Both the position numbers and the translations under genes were made by a program. The notes under the pieces are model-generated. The model saw only the letters and a program-made list of their open reading frames with translations, searched no databases and had not been told where the DNA came from. A stretch of DNA of 64,000 nucleotides from JAFDZO01 sp044226845 (GTDB lineage: Bacteria; Bacteroidota; Ignavibacteria; Tepidaquicellales; Tepidaquicellaceae): positions 186,001-250,000 of the forward strand of contig JBGAGG010000005.1 in NCBI GenBank assembly GCA_044226845.1, written 5' to 3'. Shown here one piece after another: positions 18,401-25,427 of the stretch (position 1 is the stretch's first letter; each line of letters begins with the position of its first letter).

Positions 18401-18999
18401 GGCTGTATGGGAGTATTTTCATCGGTCAGCGCTGCAACAATTTCTATATCGTTCGAGAGCTTTCCGTTAAGCTGCAAACGAAAGCCGGAGTTTAAGCTAA
18501 GGTCACGGTTAGAGCCGACTGTAAACCCCCGGAACAAGCTTCCTGATTTTTCTAAATCAGTCCCTTCAAAAAGACTTTCGACAAAATCTTTTTTCTGAGT
18601 TGCGATTTGAAGCGTATCGCCGGTAAGTGAATCACGTATACTTGAAAATTCAAAATTAGAATACTCGTCTTTGAAATTATAAGGAAAGACATCATATTCA
18701 ATTTTTAAATCATAAACTCTGAACGTATCAAGATTGTATTTCTGGAAAAGATTTTTGTTCAGTGAGATAGTTCCTTCTCTATAATTAAAAACATAATCTT
18801 CAGTTGGTTTAAGATTCAGCTTATCATCTAAAGTAAGTACATCAGTCATCTGAATAATAAACTTATTGCCAGTAGTAATAAGCGTATCCTTAAAGGTAAT
18901 TTTAGCATCTATAACTTTATTATTAGTTGTCGGCTGCGCAAAAGCTGAGGAGAGGCACAGAAAGGTGAATAATATTATAGTGAATCGCTTTATGGGCAT
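15457..18999 (-). CDS. Very large outer-membrane surface protein, 1180 aa
   Basis: Signal peptide at 1-22 (ends 'SSAFAQ'). The remainder is strand-rich, without coiled coil or internal membrane helices, and ends in 'RAEVRAFF', a terminal Phe as in outer-membrane beta-barrels. Residues about 165-330 carry blocks such as 'LQLNGKLSNDIEIVAALTDE', 'QPEGNTQKLQELDKVFIEL' and 'TLGDINVDF', and later 'IDYGIGEITFTSRRII'. I associate these with large uncharacterised surface proteins of Bacteroidota/Chlorobiota relatives, but I cannot name a family. It is monocistronic and convergent with the VOC gene. A role in the outer membrane is inferred; the function is unknown. Confidence 0.75.
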   Translation of the reverse strand: MPIKRFTIILFTFLCLSSAFAQPTTNNKVIDAKITFKDTLITTGNKFIIQMTDVLTLDDKLNLKPTEDYVFNYREGTISLNKNLFQKYNLDTFRVYDLKIEYDVFPYNFKDEYSNFEFSSIRDSLTGDTLQIATQKKDFVESLFEGTDLEKSGSLFRGFTVGSNRDLSLNSGFRLQLNGKLSNDIEIVAALTDENTPIQPEGNTQKLQELDKVFIELRSKNVVGTLGDINVDFTNTEFANFTRKIQGVKGYVDYGLGDAQLSGAISRGKFNTNKFNGVDGVQGPYRLTGKENEINILVLSGTERVYIDGIAMTRGDQADYTIDYGIGEITFTSRRIITNATRITVDFEYSDRKYSRSLISGRNQWNFLDDKIFLKASYVNENDNIDKTIDFDLTDEDRQILSQAGADRNKAVRSGISFAGVDSLGNSKGLYILVDTLIGTVRDTIYRYAPGNPDALYNVAFSLVGNGFGDYIKKTIYEYTFVGVNQGNYAPIVFIPIPTAYQMGDLNLTYFSSPKKEFYFNVESAYSLLNRNKFSQDPFIDTKGAAILGEIGFKREKVNLFGMNFHSLDFSLKERYVNESFTSLDRINTVEFIRTYDIQDSSNATEELREGNLIVRPTNNFEIRGLFGQLKRGDFFDALRTNAGISFRDDSLRLPELTYNIDIVNSDYYIDNSKSRWIKQNASLSFFRTANIQKDIPTSFEFKVTYQGENRNDNVQRVFGDSVRFGSFAFNEVKPRLSINNFYNLGLYAEFNFRNDDLTDLGVMQNESKTYTQVYGLKYNGLQWLNTSFDISIRDKKYSDAYIQKGFSDNQSILVNSLMRIDPFNSGIQTDLLYNISSERTAKIEKLFIKVPVGQGNYVYLGDLNSNGLQDENEFQLATNNDGDYVKINLPTDQLFPIVDVKTSARLLIRPSRFLSLNNNNFFNEVLNNLSLESYYRIDEKSKNPNTDDLYFLHTGTFLNDSNTLAGTQVFQQDVNFFEFNPEYSLRLRYIQQKGFTQYTSGNERLLSIQRSAKLKVGLTKDVTTNIEYLNKTDRNIAPVTSVRNRNIISDGINFDFSYRPIQVIESGFTLNFTRADDFYPTPSNSADINQQIFRVIYSFASLGRVRIELERDEIRLSNSQITIPFELTNGRVDGRSYFWRGIFDYSISKNIQASFNYDGRIEGDRRVVHTGRAEVRAFF

Positions 19000-19159
19000 T
19001 TAAGGAAAATATTCAATGATTGTTTACCTTTCAATACATTACTACGTATTTTGTTCCAAAAACCGCATATTTCTTGTTTTAAGAAGGTCAAAGAAATGGA
19101 TTGAATAATTTTTAAATATTCGGTAACTTAATGCTTGTCAAAAAAATAACCATATTTAA

Positions 19160-19417
19160 ATGCCATTAAGACATAAATCCGCTCAAAAAAGAGCAAGACA
19201 GACGGTAAAAAGAACTGATAAGAATAAAAGAGTAAAAGCTCTTATCAAAGGTTCAACAAAAAGAGTCGTTGCAGCAAAAGATAAAACAGCAGGAATTGAA
19301 GAGCTGAAAAAAACCGTTGCTATTTTAGACAGAGCAGCAGTAAAAGGCGTTATTCACAAGAATAAAGCTGCAAATGCGAAATCTAAACTTGCAAAACGCA
19401 TCAACAAACTAGCTTAA
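19160..19417 (+). CDS. rpsT: 30S ribosomal protein S20
   Basis: 85 residues, the usual S20 size. Begins 'MPLRHKSAQKRARQTVKRT' and has the Lys/Arg/Ala-rich helical composition with 'DRAAVKGVIHKNKAANAKSKL' near the end, the family signature. Binds 16S rRNA early in small-subunit assembly. It stands alone and is followed by a strong terminator. No S20-specific leader structure is recognised. Confidence 0.97.
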   Translation: MPLRHKSAQKRARQTVKRTDKNKRVKALIKGSTKRVVAAKDKTAGIEELKKTVAILDRAAVKGVIHKNKAANAKSKLAKRINKLA

Positions 19418-19449
19418 GAAATTAGCATAATTTTATTTTTATAAATAGA

Positions 19450-19488
19450 AAATGCCTCGATATTATTATATGGAGGCATTTTTGTTTT
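19450..19488 (+). terminator. Rho-independent terminator after rpsT
   Basis: AAATGCCTC (19450-19458) pairs with GAGGCATTT (19473-19481), followed by TTTGTTTTT. Confidence 0.85.
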
Positions 19489-19522
19489 TAAAAATTATTC
19501 TATATTTGTTTTAGCTTTTTAC

Positions 19523-19990
19523 TCAGCTTTTTAAGAATGCAATGTTATGCTCAAGAAATATTTTAAGAGCATTTACAAATTCAGTCCAGCCTCCGTTATT
19601 CGCAAGCGCGCTTTTTATTCCCTGTTCATCATTATACCATCCTTTTTCTTTTATCTTTAGCCGTGTGTAACTTTTCATATCTTCAAAAATGAATTCAGCC
19701 GTTACTTTATATTCTGCTTTGTAAGCATTCCATTCGAAAACAAGTTTTTCATTCGGGTAGACCTCCAGCACATTTATTATAGCGCCTTCATCGCCCCATA
19801 TCCACAAAACTTCTCCGCCTTTATCTAAGTCATTCTGCGCATCTGTTGTAAAATATTTTTTTACTAAGTCAGCTTTACAGACGTGTTCCCATACGGTATG
19901 CACATCTTTTTTAATTGTTGTGCCGACTGTGAAACTGATTGTTCCTTCCCCCAATTTTTCGTGCAGCTTACTATAAGTTGGATTGCTCAT
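19523..19990 (-). CDS. SRPBCC (AHSA1-like START-fold) protein
   Basis: 155 residues. It has the pattern of the activator-of-Hsp90-ATPase-like SRPBCC group: an early 'TTIKKDVHTVWEHVCKADLVKKYFT' helix-grip entry, a central 'GGEVLWIW' and 'PNEKLVFEW' strand pair, and a C-terminal helix 'GGWTEFVNALKIFLE'. These proteins bind hydrophobic ligands or act in stress responses; the ligand is unknown. It is the last gene of the minus-strand cluster with ridA and parAB (60-nt gap). Confidence 0.8.
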   Translation of the reverse strand: MSNPTYSKLHEKLGEGTISFTVGTTIKKDVHTVWEHVCKADLVKKYFTTDAQNDLDKGGEVLWIWGDEGAIINVLEVYPNEKLVFEWNAYKAEYKVTAEFIFEDMKSYTRLKIKEKGWYNDEQGIKSALANNGGWTEFVNALKIFLEHNIAFLKS

Positions 19991-20050
19991 TTAATAGATA
20001 AAATAGATTAAAATATAGTTTAGTTTGAAAAATTGTATATCTAAAAATAA

Positions 20051-20425
20051 TTAAATGAATGCTATAACTTCTATCTCTACTTTTGCATCTTTCGGCAGAC
20101 GCGATACTTCCACTGTGCTTCTTGCAGGCAATACCTTTTCAAAAAATTCATTGTATACTTCATTCATCTGCGCAAAGTCATTCATATCCTTTAAGAATAC
20201 AGTTGTCTTTATCACATTAAATAAAGATGAGCCGCCTTCCTGTAATATTTTTCTTAAATTATTTATAACAATTCTTGTCTGCTCTTTTATATCTTCCGTT
20301 GCAATTACTCCGTGCTCATTCAGCGCAACCTGCCCCGATGTAAAAATTAATTTTCTGAAATTTACTGCCTGTGAGTATGGACCTATTGGTTTAGGCGCTG
20401 CGTCTGTATTTATTATTCTTTTCAT
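20051..20425 (-). CDS. ridA: RidA family imine/enamine deaminase
   Basis: 124 residues, the normal family length. 'PKPIGPYSQAV' opens the chain, 'IFTSGQVAL' and 'KTTVFLKDMNDFAQMNEVYNEFF' follow, and the active-site block 'PARSTVEVSRLPKDAKVEIEVIA' with its conserved Arg is present. It hydrolyses reactive 2-aminoacrylate-type intermediates made by PLP enzymes. It lies 38 nt downstream of parB on the same strand. Confidence 0.93.
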   Translation of the reverse strand: MKRIINTDAAPKPIGPYSQAVNFRKLIFTSGQVALNEHGVIATEDIKEQTRIVINNLRKILQEGGSSLFNVIKTTVFLKDMNDFAQMNEVYNEFFEKVLPARSTVEVSRLPKDAKVEIEVIAFI

Positions 20426-20463
20426 GGTAGGTTTGGGTTAATTAGTATAATGCTGCTTTACTG

Positions 20464-21354
20464 CTAATTACACTTATCAAGTATTCTTTCGAGGTCATCA
20501 TCACTGTAATATTCAATTATGATTTCTCCCGAATTATTTTTTTTAGTATTAACTTTTACTCTCGTACCGAAAAATCGCATCAGCTTTGTTTCAATATCTT
20601 TTATATATGAATCGCTGAAATCTATCTTCGCAGCTTTTCTTTTTGTCTTAGGTTTTATATCGCCTTTAGTAAGCTCCTCAAGTTTTCTTACGGATAAATT
20701 CTCCTCAATTGTTTTTCTCCATAAAATTTTCTGCTCTTCAGGATTTTCAAGTCTAAGCAAAATTCTTGCATGTCCTTCGCTTATTTTATTATCTCTTAAA
20801 GAAACTTTTACTTCAGGAGTAAGCTTTTGCAGTCTTAAATAATTTGCAACTGCCGCTCTGCTTTTTGAAACTCTTTTTGAAACATCTTCCTGTGTTAAAT
20901 TATAATCATCGAGCAGCTTCTGATATGTATCAGATAATTCCATTGCATTCAAGTCATCTCTCTGAATATTTTCAATAAGTGCCAGCTCAAGCATATTCTG
21001 GTCAGAATCTACAGGCCGCTCATAAACGTAGGCAGGAATTTTTTTCAATCCCGCTTTCATCGTTGCTCTTAATCTTCTTTCGCCGGATATTAATTCATAT
21101 CCAGTCATATCCTTCGTGCGTCTTACAGTTATGGGCTGAATTATTCCATTCGTCTTTATTGACTCTGATAGCTCTTCAAGTTTTTCTTCGTTGAAATTAA
21201 CACGGGGCTGTAAAGGATTTACCTTTATCTTCTCCAGCTCAATTTCCATTACGGAAGATTTATTATCTCCGCCGTCGGGCTTTATATTCGGGTCAATATT
21301 TCTCTCGGTAAATAAGGCAGAAAGTCCTTTTCCCAATCCTGTATTTCTTTCCAT
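20464..21354 (-). CDS. parB: Chromosome-partitioning protein ParB
   Basis: 296 residues. N-terminus 'GLGKGLSALF' typical of chromosomal ParB/Spo0J, then the CTPase/ParB-N domain with 'PLQPRVNF', 'ISGERRLRA' and 'ENIQRDDLNAMELSDTYQKL'. A central helix-turn-helix ('LTQEDVSKRVSKSRAAVANYLRL') and a C-terminal dimerisation segment follow. Binds parS sites and loads SMC with ParA. parA lies upstream, but 231 nt containing a REPIN-like element separate the two, more than is usual for this pair. Confidence 0.95.
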   Translation of the reverse strand: MERNTGLGKGLSALFTERNIDPNIKPDGGDNKSSVMEIELEKIKVNPLQPRVNFNEEKLEELSESIKTNGIIQPITVRRTKDMTGYELISGERRLRATMKAGLKKIPAYVYERPVDSDQNMLELALIENIQRDDLNAMELSDTYQKLLDDYNLTQEDVSKRVSKSRAAVANYLRLQKLTPEVKVSLRDNKISEGHARILLRLENPEEQKILWRKTIEENLSVRKLEELTKGDIKPKTKRKAAKIDFSDSYIKDIETKLMRFFGTRVKVNTKKNNSGEIIIEYYSDDDLERILDKCN

Positions 21355-21408
21355 AAGATAACTTTTATGTATTACGTGTAAATTAAATTTTTTAGTTACA
21401 ATTTTAAA

Positions 21409-21534
21409 TTGCCGCGGCTTTTATACCGTGGATAGAGTAAATTCTGCATTTATCGGCTTTAGCCAAATCACAATTTGCCCTAAAGGGCATCTCTTATTTC
21501 TAACTAAGTATCCACGCGTTAAAACGCGTGGCAA
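21409..21534. repeat. REPIN-like palindromic element between parA and parB
   Basis: Two 26-nt arms in inverted orientation (21409-21434 and 21509-21534) share 20 of 26 positions and each is itself a hairpin; the right arm holds a perfect CCACGCGTT-AA-AACGCGTGG stem. Between them are two small palindromes, GGCTTTAGCC (21455-21464) and GCCCTAAAGGGC (21477-21488). The arrangement resembles paired REP elements mobilised by Y1 (RAYT) transposases; no such transposase is in the window. Confidence 0.7.
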
Positions 21535-21585
21535 TTAAATATAAAACTTAAAATATGATAGTAACCTTAAATTCATAATTCATAA

Positions 21586-22422
21586 TTAAAACGGATGCTG
21601 ATACCCCGGTACACCTGTTTCCAGCGCCATTCCGTTTTTCTCCAACAGCTCTCTTCCTAAATCCATATAATTCATTGAGCCTGTAGAAGTAGGATCATAA
21701 GTTAAAACCGGTTTGCCGTAACTTGGGGCTTCACCGATTTTTACATTTCTGAAAATCTTATTCTTGAAAACTTTCTCGCCGAAAAATTTATTCAGCTCGG
21801 CTTCCACCTGCTGCGATAATCTTAAACGCGAATCGAACATCGTCATCAGATATCCTTCAATGTTTAAATCGGGATTAAAAGAATTTTTTACATTCTTGAT
21901 TGTATTCAATAATTGTGATAACCCTTCAAGCGCATAATACTCGCATTGAACGGGAATCATTACTGAGTTTGCTGCAGTTAATGCATTCAGAGTAATAAGT
22001 CCCAGCGACGGGGGACAGTCAATAAATATAAAATCGTACTTAGGTTTTCCCTCGATTTGTCCTTCGGGGCTATTCAAATAAAAATCCAGTTTGCTTTTTA
22101 AAACTCTTTCGCGCGATGCTATTTCAATCAGCTCAAGCTCTGCTGCTACTAAATTTATTGTTGAAGGAATTAAATCAAAATTAGGAATCACAGTCGGCTT
22201 AATACAGTCCACTGCTTTTTTATCTGTAACTAAAACTTCGTAAATTGTAGTGCCGTCATCAACGGGCTGAATGCCTACGCCTGTTGTTGCATTTGCCTGA
22301 GGGTCGGAATCTATCATTAAAACTTTTTTCCCGAGCGTTGCAACTGCTGCAGCAAGATTCACTGCAGTCGTAGTCTTTCCTACTCCGCCTTTTTGATTAG
22401 CTATGGCTATTATTTTTGTCAT
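21586..22422 (-). CDS. parA: Chromosome-partitioning ATPase ParA
   Basis: 278 residues. Deviant Walker A 'NQKGGVGKTTTAVN' at the N-terminus, 'DSDPQANATTGVG' following, and Walker B region 'YDFIFIDCPPSLG'. Length and motifs fit chromosomal ParA/Soj. It drives segregation of ParB-parS complexes by ATP-dependent DNA binding. It lies 21 nt downstream of the MBL hydrolase gene and upstream of parB on the same strand. Confidence 0.96.
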   Translation of the reverse strand: MTKIIAIANQKGGVGKTTTAVNLAAAVATLGKKVLMIDSDPQANATTGVGIQPVDDGTTIYEVLVTDKKAVDCIKPTVIPNFDLIPSTINLVAAELELIEIASRERVLKSKLDFYLNSPEGQIEGKPKYDFIFIDCPPSLGLITLNALTAANSVMIPVQCEYYALEGLSQLLNTIKNVKNSFNPDLNIEGYLMTMFDSRLRLSQQVEAELNKFFGEKVFKNKIFRNVKIGEAPSYGKPVLTYDPTSTGSMNYMDLGRELLEKNGMALETGVPGYQHPF

Positions 22423-22443
22423 TAAACAGTAAGTGGTAATCGT

Positions 22444-23118
22444 TTAAAATTCTATTGCTTCACCGGGAGCGAGCACTGTGCACTTCTTTCCGATTGATTC
22501 TACTTTTCTTTTGAAATCATTTTCATCTATGGTAATCACAGGAAACGTATTATAGTGTATCGGCACAATCATTTTAGGATTCAGATACTCGGCTGCTTTA
22601 ACTGCATCATCAATTCCCATAGTGTAATTATCTCCTATTGGCAGAAAAGCGATATCAATATTATTCGTTTCGCCGATCAGTTTCATATCATAAAATAAAG
22701 CCGTATCACCTGCATGATAGATGCATTTTCCTTCGACTGATAAAATTATTCCGGCAGGGTCGCCTGCATATTTACCGTCAGGAGTTGAAGATGAATGATG
22801 AGCCAAAGTAAGTTTTACCCTGCCAAAATCAAAGTTATATCCGCCTCCTAAATTCATACCGTGTGACTTCACTTTTTCTCCGACGTAATCGGCAAGCTCG
22901 GCAGTTGCAATGATTGTAGCATTATTTTTTTCAGCGAGAGAAATGCAGTCGCCGAAGTGGTCGCCGTGTCCGTGAGATAAAATAATATAATCGCATTTTA
23001 AATCCTCGGCTTTTACATCGCACTTTGGATTTCCCGAAACAAACGGGTCTATTAAAATAATTTGTTTTCCTGTGTGGATTTCAAGAAAAGAATGTCCGTG
23101 AAATATTATTTTGCCCAT
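22444..23118 (-). CDS. UPF0173-type metal-dependent hydrolase (MBL fold)
   Basis: 224 residues. Metallo-beta-lactamase fold with the metal motif 'LSHGHGDHFGD', further ligands in 'AHHSSS' and 'YHAGDTALF', and 'PIHYNTFP' near the C-terminus. N-terminal 'FHGHSFLEI' is characteristic of the UPF0173 group. A hydrolase of unknown substrate, cytoplasmic. First gene of the minus-strand run into parA (21-nt gap). Confidence 0.88.
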   Translation of the reverse strand: MGKIIFHGHSFLEIHTGKQIILIDPFVSGNPKCDVKAEDLKCDYIILSHGHGDHFGDCISLAEKNNATIIATAELADYVGEKVKSHGMNLGGGYNFDFGRVKLTLAHHSSSTPDGKYAGDPAGIILSVEGKCIYHAGDTALFYDMKLIGETNNIDIAFLPIGDNYTMGIDDAVKAAEYLNPKMIVPIHYNTFPVITIDENDFKRKVESIGKKCTVLAPGEAIEF

Positions 23119-23272
23119 AATTTCTATTGTTTAAGATTTCAAGTTACCATTAAATTGAAATTTATTAAAGTCTAAAACAGAATTCACTCCTATTTGTAGT
23201 AATTGGTTAATATTTCTTCTTTTATTACTGACGATTTGTGAAACATGTGTCAAGAGTTTTCTGAATATTTCT

Positions 23273-23290
23273 ACCTATTAGTAGTAATAG
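23273..23290. repeat. Dispersed palindrome, copy 1
   Basis: ACCTATTAGTAGTAATAG. The core CCTATTA-GTAG-TAATAGG is a perfect 7-bp stem with a 4-nt loop. The reverse complement of the 18-mer recurs with one mismatch at 49789-49806, in the other repeat-bearing intergenic gap. Confidence 0.55.
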
Positions 23291-23426
23291 GGAAGATTAG
23301 ATTTTATTGTAATAATAGAGTGAGTATTTTTCCCGGATAGACCTGACAGGTTTTTAATCCTGTAAGGTAGAACAAATGTTACAATAATGTGACAAGGTTT
23401 CGGGTTTGATTCTTATTTTGCAGAAA

Positions 23427-23735
23427 CCCGTCAAAAATTCGTCATTTGAAATATTATGATGAGTTTTGCATTACTCTGCTTCCCAACGTCCTCGTTGGGA
23501 AGCGAAAGTGACATTCCCAACGGGGACGTTGGGAATGAGAAGAACTGATTTGAAAACCCATCAAAAATTCGTCATTTGAAATATTTTTGATGAGTTTTAA
23601 ATAAGTCAATTTTTGGAGCGGAATCAAAGAATCCGTCAAAAATTCGTCATTTAAAATATTTTGATGATTTTTGACCAAGTTGATTTTTAGTTCAGAATCA
23701 AAGAATCCGTCAAAAAATCGTCATTGATGATGAAT
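23427..23735. repeat. Four interspersed hairpin units 'CCGTCAAAAATTCGTCATTT'
   Basis: Units at about 23427-23467, 23557-23598, 23632-23672 and 23705-23735. The best unit has ATCAAAAAT and ATTTTTGAT as inverted ends around TCGTCATTTGAA, so each can fold. The later units are preceded by 'GAATCAAAGAAT'. Spacing is irregular (130, 75, 73 nt) and copies degenerate to the right. Confidence 0.75.
23478..23536. repeat. Inverted pair of REP-like hairpins
   Basis: Hairpin 1 (23478-23503): GCTTCCCAACG, loop TCCT, CGTTGGGAAGC, an 11-bp perfect stem. Hairpin 2 (23513-23536): ATTCCCAACG, loop GGGA, CGTTGGGAAT. The second resembles the reverse complement of the first (loop AGGA versus GGGA), so the two are one element in opposite orientations, as in REPINs. 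Confidence 0.75.
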
Positions 23736-23968
23736 TGTTGTATGAATCGAAAATGTTACATTAAAGCTACTTTATATTCAGCATTATAAATTCTGCATTC
23801 GGTAAAATGTTACAATAATGCTGCATTAAAATCATAACACGTAATTCGTAATTTGTAACTCGTAATTGAATTAGTTTGGTATAAAAACGTAACTTTTTAA
23901 TATTTTTTAAATCAAGTATATTTAATGCTGTCTACAAAACTATACACTATTAACAATAAATAAATCAT

Positions 23969-25252
23969 ATGGGAAATTTATTAAAGAAAAAATTGTCTTC
24001 TTTACTCCCTGCGCTCAGAGATGAAGCGAAATCAATTGTAAAAGACCACGGTAAAAAAAATATCAGTGAAGTTACGATTGACCAGCTTTATGGAGGAATG
24101 CGCGGTGTTAAAGGACTAGTATGCGATACATCTGAAGTTGGTTTAGATACAGGTTTAATTATCAGAGGGATTCCGATTCTTGAACTTACGGATAAACTGC
24201 CCGAAGAAGTATTTTATTTACTGCTTATCGGCGAGCTTCCTAACACCGAAGAGTTAAAAGATCTACAGGAAGAATTATCTTCAAGAGCTACTCTTCCTCA
24301 ATATGTAATTGATATGCTTAATGCATTGCCGGCAGATACACATCCGATGGTAATGTTTAATACAGGCGTGCTTGCAATGGAATACGAATCTGAATTCAGA
24401 AAAGCTTACAGCACAGGCGCAGCTAAAGGAAACTTATGGGAATTTATGTTGGAAGACTGCTTAAACATTATTGCAAGAGTTCCTGTTCTTGCAGCGTATG
24501 TTTACAGAAAAAGATTTAACAAGGGCGATATGATTGCTCCGGATAAAAATCTTGACTGGGCAGCTAACTATGCAAAGATGCTCGGCATACAGGATGATAA
24601 CGGAAAGCTTGCCGACTTAATGAGATTGTACATGGTGCTTCACTCAGACCACGAAGGCGGAAACGTTTCAGCCTTCACAACATATACCGTTGGTTCAGCT
24701 TTATCTGATGCATACTATGCAATCAGCGCAGGACTAAACGGACTTGCAGGTCCGCTGCACGGATTAGCAAATCAGGAGTGTTTAAGCTTCATAGTAAAAT
24801 TAAGACAGGATGTCGGACACTCGCCGACTGATGACGAAGTAAAAGATTACTGCCAGAAACTTCTTGATAGCGGTAGAGTAATTCCGGGATACGGTCACGC
24901 AGTATTAAGAGTAACTGACCCGAGATTTACTGCATTCTTAGACTTCGGAAATAAATGTATTCCCGATGATGAAATTTTCAAGATCGTCAAACAATTATTT
25001 GAACTTGTACCGAATATTTTAATTCAGCAGGGCAAAGCAAAAGACCCATGGCCAAATGTAGACGCAGGCAGCGGCTCAATGCTTTATCATTATGGCTTAA
25101 AAGAATTTGAATATTACACTGTAGTATTCAGCGTTTCAAGAATACTTGGAATGTCAGCGCAGTTAATTCTTGCACGAGGTATGAATGCTTCTATCGTAAG
25201 ACCAAAATCAGTTACCACTAACTGGATTAAAAAACAAACATCCGCATCATAA
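23969..25252 (+). CDS. gltA: Citrate synthase, mitochondrial-like type
   Basis: 427 residues. Condenses acetyl-CoA and oxaloacetate to citrate. The sequence follows the animal mitochondrial enzyme rather than the E. coli hexameric type: 'HSDHEGGNVSAFTTYTVGSA', 'GLAGPLHGLANQE' and 'KDPWPNVDAGSG'. Catalytic residues H264, H310 ('GYGHAVLR') and D365 sit exactly 10 positions before pig H274, H320 and D375. The start codon ATG 23969 gives 'MGNLLKKKLSSLLPALRDE', with no targeting extension. Monocistronic; preceded by a long repeat-rich gap and followed by a hairpin. Related enzymes are known from Geobacter and Desulfurella, the latter reported to run in the cleavage direction. Confidence 0.95.
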   Translation: MGNLLKKKLSSLLPALRDEAKSIVKDHGKKNISEVTIDQLYGGMRGVKGLVCDTSEVGLDTGLIIRGIPILELTDKLPEEVFYLLLIGELPNTEELKDLQEELSSRATLPQYVIDMLNALPADTHPMVMFNTGVLAMEYESEFRKAYSTGAAKGNLWEFMLEDCLNIIARVPVLAAYVYRKRFNKGDMIAPDKNLDWAANYAKMLGIQDDNGKLADLMRLYMVLHSDHEGGNVSAFTTYTVGSALSDAYYAISAGLNGLAGPLHGLANQECLSFIVKLRQDVGHSPTDDEVKDYCQKLLDSGRVIPGYGHAVLRVTDPRFTAFLDFGNKCIPDDEIFKIVKQLFELVPNILIQQGKAKDPWPNVDAGSGSMLYHYGLKEFEYYTVVFSVSRILGMSAQLILARGMNASIVRPKSVTTNWIKKQTSAS

Positions 25253-25272
25253 CTTATTGATAAATTATAGTC

Positions 25273-25316
25273 TTAGGAGGGCATTTAAAGTGCTCTCCTA
25301 ATGACATAATTGTCAT
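25273..25316. terminator. Hairpin after gltA plus adjacent 16-bp palindrome
   Basis: TTAGGAGGGCA (25273-25283) pairs with TGCTCTCCTAA (25291-25301) with one G-T pair. It is followed at once by ATGACATAATTGTCAT (25301-25316), a perfect palindrome, then an A run. No T tract follows on the plus strand. The first hairpin may end gltA; the second could be an operator for the following lipoprotein gene. Confidence 0.45.
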
Positions 25317-25414
25317 AAAAAACCCATTCTTTCACACTCAGTCTCTGTATTGTTACGTATATTAGCTGTTCTGTGCCTTTTGTACGGCACACATATCGCT
25401 CTATAAATTGCAAT

Positions 25415-25423
25415 AAGGAGGAG
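25415..25423 (+). promoter_or_regulatory. Strong Shine-Dalgarno of the lipoprotein gene
   Basis: AAGGAGGAG lies 4 nt before the ATG at 25428. Most other genes here lack any such sequence, so this one is unusual and fixes the start. Confidence 0.75.
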
Positions 25424-25427
25424 TAAA

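Larger units (their letters stand above)
23119..23968. other. Repeat-rich non-coding island upstream of citrate synthase
   Basis: About 850 nt without a convincing gene, between the divergently transcribed MBL hydrolase and citrate synthase. It contains an inverted pair of REP-like hairpins (23478-23536), four degenerate copies of a 'CCGTCAAAAATTCGTCATTT' unit (23427-23735), a palindrome at 23274-23290, and repeated GTTACAATAATG/GTTACATTAA motifs near 23390, 23755 and 23812. A 74-codon frame on the minus strand at 23454-23678 is made of repeat sequence and is not a gene. Confidence 0.7.

Noticed and set aside
23235..23255. parS at GTGAAACATGTG
   Set aside because: It has only half of the site and lacks the central CACGTG.
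23427..23735. CRISPR array
   Set aside because: Repeats are degenerate, spacing is irregular, the units themselves vary in length, and no cas gene is in the window.
21355..23968. Chromosomal origin next to parAB
   Set aside because: I found no cluster of DnaA boxes (TTATCCACA type), no dnaA or gidA neighbour, and the long gap is built of repeats.
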